From the NCBI GenBank assembly GCA_013151835.1, contig JAADHK010000009.1, positions 1 through 62,541 of the forward strand: DNA of 62,541 bases, read 5' to 3'. The notes beneath the pieces are model-generated. The model was not told where the DNA came from and ran no database searches. It saw only the letters and a program-made list of their open reading frames with translations. Below are positions 25,628-32,686 of the stretch, one piece after another (positions within the stretch are counted from its first letter, which is position 1; every line of letters begins with the position of its first letter). The stretch comes from Deltaproteobacteria bacterium. GTDB taxonomy: Bacteria; Desulfobacterota; Desulfobacteria; Desulfobacterales; Desulfosalsimonadaceae. The translations under genes and the position numbers were made by a program.

Positions 25628-25942
25628 ACGAAGATCCTTTGTATACGAACCATATCTTTTGAAGGGCATGGTGTCAATTTAAAAAACAGCATCCCAAAGC
25701 GAAATGGAGCGGAGAAATGATTTCAGAAGTAGAAATGGGGAAAAATGATGTCACTCATTAAAAGGCAGGGTCAAGACCCAGTATCGATAACTTACCCATA
25801 CTTCATACGTATTTTCATTTATCATGTTGAAAAATCTTTTTATGCAGCTCTACTCGTCGGCTTTTCTTAAATCATTTCAATTTACATACCAACTAATGAT
25901 TTAATTCAAGATGCGACACCATCTACTATCTATCCCTGATCC

Positions 25943-25968
25943 GTTCCCACGCTGGTGCGTGGGAACGA
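25943..25968. repeat. Dispersed hairpin repeat, copy 1
   Basis: CGTTCCCACGC, a four-base loop (TGGT) and GCGTGGGAACG form a perfect 11-bp stem. A second, imperfect copy lies at 49265-49289. It sits just past the stop of the minus-strand gene at 25991. The rest of 25628-25942 is A+T-rich and shows no gene. Confidence 0.75.
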
Positions 25969-25990
25969 GAAATTGTTATCGTAATTCAAT

Positions 25991-26557
25991 TTACTGTTTT
26001 TGCTCTGCGGGACCGAAGGAGCGGATAAAAAGATCATTGAGGGCCTGCCGGCCGTCCTCGGAAAGCTTGCGGGTGCCGGTGCCGGCAAATGTATCTGCGG
26101 TAATAACGGGCGTGTTTTCAACCCATTGACTTTCCTCCCAGGAAAACCATCTCTTTCGGTCCTGATCATAGACGTTCAGGGGCCGGTTAAACAGTTTCGC
26201 CAGCTCGACTCCCCAGCCGGTTCCTCCCTTGACCGTGTTGTCCTCCTGAATCCAGCCGACTGCAATGACATGGTAGCCCTTATTGACCATGTGAAAAATG
26301 GACTGGATGACTTTCCGGATTTTATCCGTCCGGGAGTAAGTCCGGTTCATCCGTTTGGATACAATTTCCATGCTAACGTCGCCCTTTTTAAGCTCCTGGC
26401 CGTCCAGCAACCAAACACCCCTGGTGCGCTCTGCATTGTGCCCTTCAAATGATATATTAACCTCTCTAATTCCCCAGGTCTCGGCGAGTTTTCCGAATTC
26501 CGCCTCAGTCCCCTTGTGTCCGCCGCTGTATAGCGTGATTTTTGAAATATCAGTCAT
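25991..26557 (-). CDS. Conserved hypothetical protein, possibly SLOG-like nucleotide-binding fold
   Basis: A 188-residue soluble protein that I do not recognise as a named family. It begins with a strand-turn segment KITLYSGGHKGTEAEFGKLA, and the middle reads VIAVGWIQEDNTVKGGTGWG followed by VELAKLFNRPLNVYDQ. Glycine-rich turns after hydrophobic strands, with a late strand ending in VYD, resemble Rossmann-like SLOG/LOG proteins that bind nucleotides. The C-terminal helix region has FAGTGTRKLSEDGR. It stands between two hairpins on the minus strand, so it may be transcribed alone. The function is unknown. Confidence 0.6.
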   Translation of the reverse strand: MTDISKITLYSGGHKGTEAEFGKLAETWGIREVNISFEGHNAERTRGVWLLDGQELKKGDVSMEIVSKRMNRTYSRTDKIRKVIQSIFHMVNKGYHVIAVGWIQEDNTVKGGTGWGVELAKLFNRPLNVYDQDRKRWFSWEESQWVENTPVITADTFAGTGTRKLSEDGRQALNDLFIRSFGPAEQKQ

Positions 26558-26596
26558 TTTTCCCCCGAGTTCAATTTAAAATATTATTCAATTATA

Positions 26597-26627
26597 CAAA
26601 AAATACCCCGCTGCGATTCAACGGGGT
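26597..26627 (-). terminator. Rho-independent terminator
   Basis: ACCCCG and CGGGGT flank an 11-base loop; on the minus strand the stem is followed by ATTTTTTGT. It ends transcription coming from the iron-sulfur protein gene at 26799-27677. The gap 26628-26798 holds no recognisable gene. Confidence 0.6.
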
Positions 26628-26798
26628 GGTCCGTACAATAATTCATCTTTTATGTATTTCAACCCAGGCCGTTATATTTTTTCAAATAAACACCGCAATG
26701 TTTTCCTGCAGAACAATTATATTTGGACAGCCGCCTTCGCCATTATGTCATGCATCATGGGATGCCACTATTTCTTATTCCGGCTACAGGCTGGAATA

Positions 26799-27677
26799 TT
26801 AAAAAAGCGTGCCGCCGGATTTTTGCTGGGGAAGTATTTCCGGCCGGATATCTTTCCACCGCTCGCCCACCGGACAGGCACGCATGCACTCAATGCAGTT
26901 GTCCACGTCGGTAATATAGGTTTGTCCGCTTTCCACCAGCAAATCCCGGCGTTTCATATGCTGACGAATCATTCTTATAAATCCAGGCCATTCCCGGAGC
27001 CTTGCCGGCGGCATGCGCCTGAAACCATAAGTCCAGTAAACAAAACAGGGATCCACATCATAACGGTCCGGTTTTAACGCCCCGGATGGGCATGCATCCA
27101 CACATCGGCGGCAATCCTTACAAAGGCCAGGCGTACGCTGTGCATCAGGCTCAAGTTCCGCCTCAGTCACAATGGCGCACAACCGCTGATGAGGCCCGAA
27201 TTCCGGTGTGAGCAGCAGGTTGTTTTTCCCGATCTCGCCCATGCCGCAACTTACGGCCGCGTGTTTCAGAGACAGAAAACCCAGCACCCGGGTCTGGCGG
27301 AATTTTTTCCCGGTTTCAGGGTTAATCTTGAATATCTCAACAGGCTTATCCGCTGAAACAGGAAGGGACAGAAAACCCTCGCGTTCAAGCATGCGGCCGA
27401 CTCTTTCCGCTGTTTCATCCAGCAGGCGGGAGGTCTGCATCTTGCTGCGCGTCCAGAGCATGATATCCGGAGAGTAAACCGCCCCCAGAGAGTGGGCAAC
27501 AGCCATCACGATCACGCTTTTTGCACTTGGCATCAGGTCCGTTGCGGGCCGGGGGGGATAGGCTAAAATCAGATTTCGGGCATCGGCGATCCCCACCAGG
27601 TCAATGCCATTGGAAATGATCATTTTTTTTACAGTAGCGGCATCAAGCTTTTCAGTAATCCCGGATTCCGAGCTCAT
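26799..27677 (-). CDS. QueG-like 4Fe-4S cluster protein
   Basis: A 292-residue protein of the epoxyqueuosine-reductase/reductive-dehalogenase-like group. The N-terminal half resembles the cobalamin-binding QueG core (SAKSVIVMAVAHSLGAVYSP; KHAAVSCGMGEIGKNNLLLT). The C-terminal half has CKDCRRCVDACPSGAL and CIECMRACPVG clusters. It is shorter than true QueG (about 350-380) and lacks the HEAT-like tail, so a tRNA role is unlikely and the function is open. The ATG after GGGAGG lies inside the end of the broken metallo-beta-lactamase frame. Confidence 0.78.
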   Translation of the reverse strand: MSSESGITEKLDAATVKKMIISNGIDLVGIADARNLILAYPPRPATDLMPSAKSVIVMAVAHSLGAVYSPDIMLWTRSKMQTSRLLDETAERVGRMLEREGFLSLPVSADKPVEIFKINPETGKKFRQTRVLGFLSLKHAAVSCGMGEIGKNNLLLTPEFGPHQRLCAIVTEAELEPDAQRTPGLCKDCRRCVDACPSGALKPDRYDVDPCFVYWTYGFRRMPPARLREWPGFIRMIRQHMKRRDLLVESGQTYITDVDNCIECMRACPVGERWKDIRPEILPQQKSGGTLF

Positions 27678-27936
27678 ACGTTCCTCCCTTTTTATCCTTA
27701 CAATAGCTTTTTAAGTTCGCCCAGGTTTGCAAGTGGTCAGAATGAAAATGGGTCAGCAGCACTGCGTCGATCTTCCCGGCCTGAAAGCCCATCAGGTTAA
27801 TATTTTTTGTGCTTCCTTCCCCGGCATCCACGATGTAAAGATGTTTGCCGGCAACAACCGCGATGCACGGCCCTGCGCGTTTTGCATCCGCAAGCGGCGA
27901 GCCTGTCCCGCAAAGGCGGCGTGTTAACAATAACAA
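27652..27936 (-). pseudogene. Metallo-beta-lactamase-fold hydrolase fragment
   Basis: The frame reads LCGTGSPLADAKRAGPCIAV, then a strand ending YIVDAGEGST, and then VLLTHFHSDHLQTW, the HxHxDH metal-binding motif of the RNase Z-like metallo-beta-lactamase family. The protein stops being recognisable about ten residues later, where the frame runs over the start of the QueG-like gene. The N-terminal strand is also clipped: the GRE fusion gene ends at 27924, inside its first codons. About 200 residues that a working enzyme needs are missing, so this is a two-sided remnant. Confidence 0.8.
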
Positions 27937-30900
27937 GTTCTATTAATAATAGCTAATTTCAATTCATCGGAAATGTTATTAAAGTATGAGCAGTAACCGG
28001 CAACACGAACCATGAGGTATTTGTGCTTTCCGGGGTTATTGTATGCATCCAGTAATATTTCCCTGTTAATAACATTAGGTTGAAACTGCATGCCACCTTT
28101 ATTGAAATATGTGCTGATCAGACCAGACAGGTTTCTGACGCCATCAGGACCCTGGAACAATCCCGAATCAATAGTGAACGTAACAGTCGTGCCATTAGGT
28201 GCATAATTTACAAAATCAGCGCCGGCAACAGAATTTAAAGATGATAATAAATCCGTCACTTCCATTCCATAATGAGGCGCAACACTGTTAGCGAGAGGAA
28301 CTCCTCTTAATCTGCCTGAAGGCAGGGCGGGCGTTCTCAATCCATAAATAATATTAACATTCAAGGCATAATAACCGGCAATATATATGCCGTTGCGCGG
28401 ACAGTCCTCTACTGAATTCAACGCATTAACGTAAATCTTTAAAGATTTGTTTATCCACTCCCAGGATTTTCGGGAGCCGTCATCACCAAATTTTGGCACT
28501 TCCAGTAATGCTGATCTGATTTGCTGATAATATTCCCCTTCAAAATTGTTGTCACCGGCTTTAATGATGTCATCAATTGAATACAGCTTTTTCTTGTATA
28601 CAACTTCATCAATGGCATGCAGCGAATCTCCAACATCCGTAATTCCCACCGCCTGAATACCCGCGCTGTTAATCGTAGCGCCTCCTTCGTTCACATCTTT
28701 TCCGCTTTTAATACAACCCGTAAAGAGTGAGGATGCAAGGGGTGTTGTAAAATTTTCAACAATAATTTTTTCAATTTTCTGATGATCCGCCAATATGGAG
28801 GAAGCCAGATGATTCAGACGTTTTTGATAGCGTTCAAGCAATTCATCCATATTCGCAGGAAAATTATAAGAAGATGACGCTTTTTTTATTTTTTTCTTTA
28901 TACGTCTTTTTGTATATTTTGAAAGAAGCGCTTTAAAAAATTTATTATCCCACCTGCTGAGGTTGTATTCTATCGCTTTGTTATTAATTCTCTCAAGTTG
29001 ATCAAAAAACCCAATGTGCCATAACTCATGCTCCTCACCTTTTAGAGCCTGTAAAAAAGGCAAGACAACGTTCATATTGGCGCAGTCGGTATTGCCAAAA
29101 TGATCATCTGAAGCATTGGGTTCAACACAACCAATGACTGCGTAGTTTCGCGAATCCTGTATAGTGGTTTCAGGGTAATATTTTTGTAAAGTTTCAATAT
29201 AAAGTTCATCATTATACAAAGCCGGCATGGGCGCTCCGTTGATATATACCTCTGCAAGCCTGTCCAGATATTCGATGGGGCTGTCTTTATGAATTCTTGC
29301 TGTCATATTTACGGCAAGTGGCTGCAACTCGCAAATATCGAGCAGCATATAGGTAAGATCATTGGTGGCATCCTTACCGTCTTTGCCAAGACCTCCGGCC
29401 GTCACAGCCTGGTCTGTAGACTGAGTCTCAAAAAGTCTTCCGATCCTCAGATAGGTATCGCCATCGTTTACTAAAATAACTTCGTCCATTTTAAGAATAA
29501 ATAAGGCGAGCAGTTCTTTGGCTTTTTCGTAAGTAATTAACCCCGCATTCTTATCCTTTTTATAGTAAGGATATAAAATCTGATCGAGCCGCCCAAAGGA
29601 TACCGCATTTTCAAAAGACTCTATACAAAGTCCGATTTGCAAAAACATCATGCTTTGGAGCGCTTCATGGTATGTGCGGGCAGGGTGTTTTGGAACATGT
29701 CTGCAGATACCGGCCATTTCTTCCAATTCTTTGCGACGTTCCGGATTATTTTCTTTTTTGGACAGACTTAACAAATGGTCCGAATATCGTTTCGCGAACG
29801 CTTCCAAACCCTTTAGGGCAATAATGGCACCATTATAAAAGTCCTGATTATTCTCAGGCTTTTCTTTTTGCATTGTTTCAATTTCTTTTATGATCCCGCT
29901 GGTACCAAGCTTAAGAATCCGTTCGGAGTTAACAACAAAATGTGCTATTGCCGCCATATTATTATTAAATCCGGTACTCAGGTCAGATGCCTGTGCAATT
30001 GTTAACATAAAATCTGAAAAGGATGAATATACCTTGTTGAAAAGGGAGTGTTTTATCCAGAAGGGGAATATTTTAAAATAAAAACTAAACTTGTCCTTAA
30101 GAGAAATTTGGAATGAAATCGGTGTCTGACGATTGATTTGATGAATAATTGAGCTGAACATAACACCACAATGTTCTTCCCATAACTGTCCGCCGACTCT
30201 TTTGGAAGTAAAATTACCGACAAGCAGTTCGTTGGGATAGACAATGACTTCTTTGTTTTCCAATACATACGAAAGGCGTTTCGCCCTATGTATTGGGTTT
30301 GCCTTTTTAAAACCATTCTTCTTATAAAATTTTGTTTTCAGTTTGGCTGCTTCAAGACAAAGGTGATAATCACTTTTTCTAATATCATTTTGTATGTCAT
30401 AAACACGCCTGGTAAAGATGGCTTTATTTGTAAAAGATTCCAAATCAAAGTATTTCGCTTTGATGTCAAAAGATTTGAACAATTCAACTGCGCTTCCTAT
30501 AGCGGCAAGACTTTGATCTGGTGTAATATTTAATGACTCATGCACCAAACGCAAACCTTTGGCTTTCTCTTCGTACATGTTGTGGTACTTCAGCAATTCA
30601 ATTGAGTTATAATTGATAGACTTTAAAAAATCCGCGGCAGCTTTTATACTGCTATTCATATCGTTAAATCCCGGCACAATCACCATGCGGAATTGAATTT
30701 TTGCATCTGCATTTAAATCAATTAGTTTTCTGATATTGCTGTGGATTAATTTGCTGTTTTGTTGAGTGTATTTTTTGTGGAGGGTGTCATCACCAACAAC
30801 CTTTAGATCAATTAAAAATAAATCTATGTACGGTGCGATTTTGCTGATATTTTCCCAAGGTACATGAAGAGCAGTTTCAACGGAAACATGTATTTTCTCT

Positions 30901-31280
30901 TTTCTTAATGATTCCAACAACCGTATCGCACTATCCGGATCCTGCAATAGAGGCTCACCGCCACTTAAAGTCACTCCGCCGCTGGTTTTGAAGAAATACG
31001 CTTTATCTCGCAAAACAACTTCCATTATATCAAAAATTGAATAATTGCTATCAGGCGCTGTGTCGGGTTGAAATGACAGGGCTTCCGGATTTTGGCACCA
31101 TAAACATCTCAGTGCGCATCCCTGAAAGAAAATTGTAGTACGAATACCAGGACCGTCATGAACACAGCTGCGTTGAATGTTCAGGACTCTCAGCTTATCA
31201 GTGCGTAAGTTGTGACTCTCAAAAACAGAGGAACCTGTTTCTCGTTGTTTTAAATGTTGTTTTCTCTGATTAGTTTCCAT
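27924..31280 (-). CDS. Glycyl radical enzyme fused to its own radical-SAM activase
   Basis: A single 1118-residue chain with two complete enzymes. Residues about 30-285 are a glycyl-radical-enzyme activase: IQRSCVHDGPGIRTTIFFQG, then the radical-SAM motif C55-x3-C59-x2-C62 (GCALRCLWCQNPE) and SGGVTLSGGEPLLQ. The ferredoxin-like insert found in many non-PFL activases is missing. Residues about 290-1118 are a full-length GRE: a PFL-type N-terminal domain, the active site VIGCVEP (thiyl Cys718, base Glu720) and the radical loop RVAGYCSYF with Gly1095. GCVE is the signature of dehydratase/lyase-type GREs, not pyruvate formate-lyase, but the substrate is unknown. The ATG follows AGAAGGGG. The DNA is strikingly A+T-rich (11 G/C of 60 at 28861-28920). 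Confidence 0.92.
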   Translation of the reverse strand: METNQRKQHLKQRETGSSVFESHNLRTDKLRVLNIQRSCVHDGPGIRTTIFFQGCALRCLWCQNPEALSFQPDTAPDSNYSIFDIMEVVLRDKAYFFKTSGGVTLSGGEPLLQDPDSAIRLLESLRKEKIHVSVETALHVPWENISKIAPYIDLFLIDLKVVGDDTLHKKYTQQNSKLIHSNIRKLIDLNADAKIQFRMVIVPGFNDMNSSIKAAADFLKSINYNSIELLKYHNMYEEKAKGLRLVHESLNITPDQSLAAIGSAVELFKSFDIKAKYFDLESFTNKAIFTRRVYDIQNDIRKSDYHLCLEAAKLKTKFYKKNGFKKANPIHRAKRLSYVLENKEVIVYPNELLVGNFTSKRVGGQLWEEHCGVMFSSIIHQINRQTPISFQISLKDKFSFYFKIFPFWIKHSLFNKVYSSFSDFMLTIAQASDLSTGFNNNMAAIAHFVVNSERILKLGTSGIIKEIETMQKEKPENNQDFYNGAIIALKGLEAFAKRYSDHLLSLSKKENNPERRKELEEMAGICRHVPKHPARTYHEALQSMMFLQIGLCIESFENAVSFGRLDQILYPYYKKDKNAGLITYEKAKELLALFILKMDEVILVNDGDTYLRIGRLFETQSTDQAVTAGGLGKDGKDATNDLTYMLLDICELQPLAVNMTARIHKDSPIEYLDRLAEVYINGAPMPALYNDELYIETLQKYYPETTIQDSRNYAVIGCVEPNASDDHFGNTDCANMNVVLPFLQALKGEEHELWHIGFFDQLERINNKAIEYNLSRWDNKFFKALLSKYTKRRIKKKIKKASSSYNFPANMDELLERYQKRLNHLASSILADHQKIEKIIVENFTTPLASSLFTGCIKSGKDVNEGGATINSAGIQAVGITDVGDSLHAIDEVVYKKKLYSIDDIIKAGDNNFEGEYYQQIRSALLEVPKFGDDGSRKSWEWINKSLKIYVNALNSVEDCPRNGIYIAGYYALNVNIIYGLRTPALPSGRLRGVPLANSVAPHYGMEVTDLLSSLNSVAGADFVNYAPNGTTVTFTIDSGLFQGPDGVRNLSGLISTYFNKGGMQFQPNVINREILLDAYNNPGKHKYLMVRVAGYCSYFNNISDELKLAIINRTCYC

Positions 31281-31319
31281 TTTAAACCCCTTCTCTCGTC
31301 AATCGTATAAAGTCAAATT

Positions 31320-31337
31320 TTTTTACGATCACTAAAA
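31320..31337. promoter_or_regulatory. Second, degenerate TetR-type operator over the GRE start site
   Basis: TTTTTACGA TCACTAAAA matches the perfect operator at 31371-31388 at 15 of 18 positions, with its centre 51 bp away (about five helical turns). It covers the predicted transcription start of the GRE gene, abutting the -10 box. Binding here would block that promoter directly. Confidence 0.6.
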
Positions 31338-31365
31338 ATATAGTCCAACAGCAACGACCTGTCAA
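31337..31365 (-). promoter_or_regulatory. Sigma-70 promoter of the activase-GRE gene
   Basis: On the minus strand TTGACA (31360-31365), a 17-base spacer and TATATT (31337-31342) form a near-consensus promoter. The leader would be about 50 bases. The promoter is bracketed by two operator copies, so it is probably repressed until the regulator binds its ligand. Confidence 0.75.
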
Positions 31366-31370
31366 TGAGA

Positions 31371-31388
31371 TTTTAACGATCGTTAAAA
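31371..31388. promoter_or_regulatory. Perfect palindromic operator for the divergent TetR regulator
   Basis: TTTTAACGATCGTTAAAA is an 18-bp perfect palindrome. It lies immediately upstream of both -35 boxes: six bases from that of the TetR gene and six from that of the GRE gene. Palindromes of this size between divergent genes are typical TetR sites. Confidence 0.75.
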
Positions 31389-31393
31389 ATATC

Positions 31394-31422
31394 TTGACAG
31401 GATGGTCCGCACCAACCATAAT
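31394..31422 (+). promoter_or_regulatory. Sigma-70 promoter of the tetR gene
   Basis: TTGACA (31394-31399), a 17-base spacer and CATAAT (31417-31422). The expected start of transcription is within a base or two of the ATG at 31430, which would make the mRNA leaderless. Autoregulation through the adjacent palindrome is likely. Confidence 0.65.
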
Positions 31423-31429
31423 ATCAGCC

Positions 31430-32122
31430 ATGGCAGGCCCCAAAAAAATAAAACCAGCGAAAAAAAAAGCGTCTGATCAAAGGGTCGGCAGAAATCAAAA
31501 AAAACCGACCAGGGAAAAAATTATCGACGCTGCCGTAAAAGTGTTTGCCGACTACCCGTATTACGCGGCAAGCATCCGCATGATCGGAAAAGCGGCTGAG
31601 ATTGATCATCCATTGATCAATTATTATTTCCCCACCAAGGCAACGCTTTTTGAAGAAGTGATAAAACACGTGACAGATGAATATTATCAGGCCAATATTA
31701 CGTGGTTTGAAGGTCTTGAGGAACAAAACCCGGAGCGCGGCCTTTCTCTGTATATTGACCGGTTTTTTGATTTTGCCGTAAAACACCCCAAGGCACTACG
31801 AATCGTTGCCCTCAACCTGGTTCAGGCAGGAGACCGGGAAGAGATTCCCGGGTATCGGAGAATAAGGGAATTTTTTACAAATACGAAAGAGTCCTTTAAA
31901 AACGCTATCCCGTTACAGGAATCTTTTCGGGATATCGAAATGTTTACAATTAGCTTCAACACACTGGCGATCAATTATCTCGGCGCCGGCCCGCACTATG
32001 CAAAGCTTTTGGGATTTGAGCCCGGAAGCGGGCAATATTTTAGCTGGGTAAAACAAACCATGATGTTTGTTTTCCTGCCTCAGCTCAAACAGATCATCAG
32101 CGAAAAACAACATACCCGATAA
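31430..32122 (+). CDS. TetR-family regulator divergent from the GRE fusion
   Basis: A 230-residue repressor. After a lysine-rich tail (KKIKPAKKKASDQRVGRNQK) comes the TetR DNA-binding domain (TREKIIDAAVKVFADYPYYA; IDHPLINYYFPTKATLFEEV). The C-terminal ligand domain is of the YfiR/CerR-like length and is not assignable. The ATG at 31430 is chosen because an upstream TTG at 31394 coincides with the -35 box. No Shine-Dalgarno is visible. Sharing a two-operator region with the GRE gene makes it the probable GRE regulator. Confidence 0.88.
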   Translation: MAGPKKIKPAKKKASDQRVGRNQKKPTREKIIDAAVKVFADYPYYAASIRMIGKAAEIDHPLINYYFPTKATLFEEVIKHVTDEYYQANITWFEGLEEQNPERGLSLYIDRFFDFAVKHPKALRIVALNLVQAGDREEIPGYRRIREFFTNTKESFKNAIPLQESFRDIEMFTISFNTLAINYLGAGPHYAKLLGFEPGSGQYFSWVKQTMMFVFLPQLKQIISEKQHTR

Positions 32123-32241
32123 AATACCTGTTGAAATTGATTGATTAAGTAAATAAGATAAAAGGTTGAGAGTGCAATTTAAGCCTGACACGGAAGTTTT
32201 GCAACAAAGGTCAGATTACCGCACAGCGCCTGGAGAAACCC

Positions 32242-32679
32242 ATGTCACATCGTCATAAGATATTTATCGCAACCCTGCTGTTTTTCCTGATCGGGCTTTC
32301 CCCCATTGCATCCTCCCAGGAAAACGGTTCGCCGGCCGGAGGCAGCGCGACTCATCCGGGGATCCTGGATCGGGCCGTAATGTGCGAAAAGGTGACGGAC
32401 GGACAACCGGTGAACACGGCTGTCATTTTTCCCGTTTCCCAAAAAGAGGTATTCTGCTTTACGGAATTTTCATCCATCACCAAAAAAGACGTGATTGTCC
32501 ACAACTGGATCCGCCATGACGAGACTGTTGCGAGGATAAAGCTCACGGTCGAACCCCCCAGGTGGGCCACTTACAGCGGGATCGCCCTGCGTGATATTGA
32601 CCAGGGGCCATGGAGGGTGGAAATCACGGACGCATCGGGCGCGATATTAAAAACACTCAGGTTCAGCATCACACAATAG
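32242..32679 (+). CDS. DUF2914 domain exported protein
   Basis: A 145-residue protein with a signal peptide (residues 1 to about 25, ending IASSQ). The mature part is one DUF2914 domain: RAVMCEKVTDGQPVNTAVIF, then VFCFTEFSSI, VHNWIRHDETVARIKL, and RWATYSGIALRDIDQGPWRV. The family is common in Desulfobacterota but its function is unknown. It precedes the diadenylate cyclase gene by seven bases, so the two are likely co-transcribed. Confidence 0.85.
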   Translation: MSHRHKIFIATLLFFLIGLSPIASSQENGSPAGGSATHPGILDRAVMCEKVTDGQPVNTAVIFPVSQKEVFCFTEFSSITKKDVIVHNWIRHDETVARIKLTVEPPRWATYSGIALRDIDQGPWRVEITDASGAILKTLRFSITQ

Positions 32680-32686
32680 GCAGATC

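Noticed and set aside
26628-26798. Possible small gene downstream of the QueG-like gene
   Set aside because: The frames there have no ribosome site, no domain and lie after a terminator-like hairpin.
27924-31280. The possibility that the GRE fusion is two genes joined by a lost stop codon
   Set aside because: No ribosome site or start-like context was seen around residue 290, the linker is compact, and both halves keep their motifs. Reads should still be checked.
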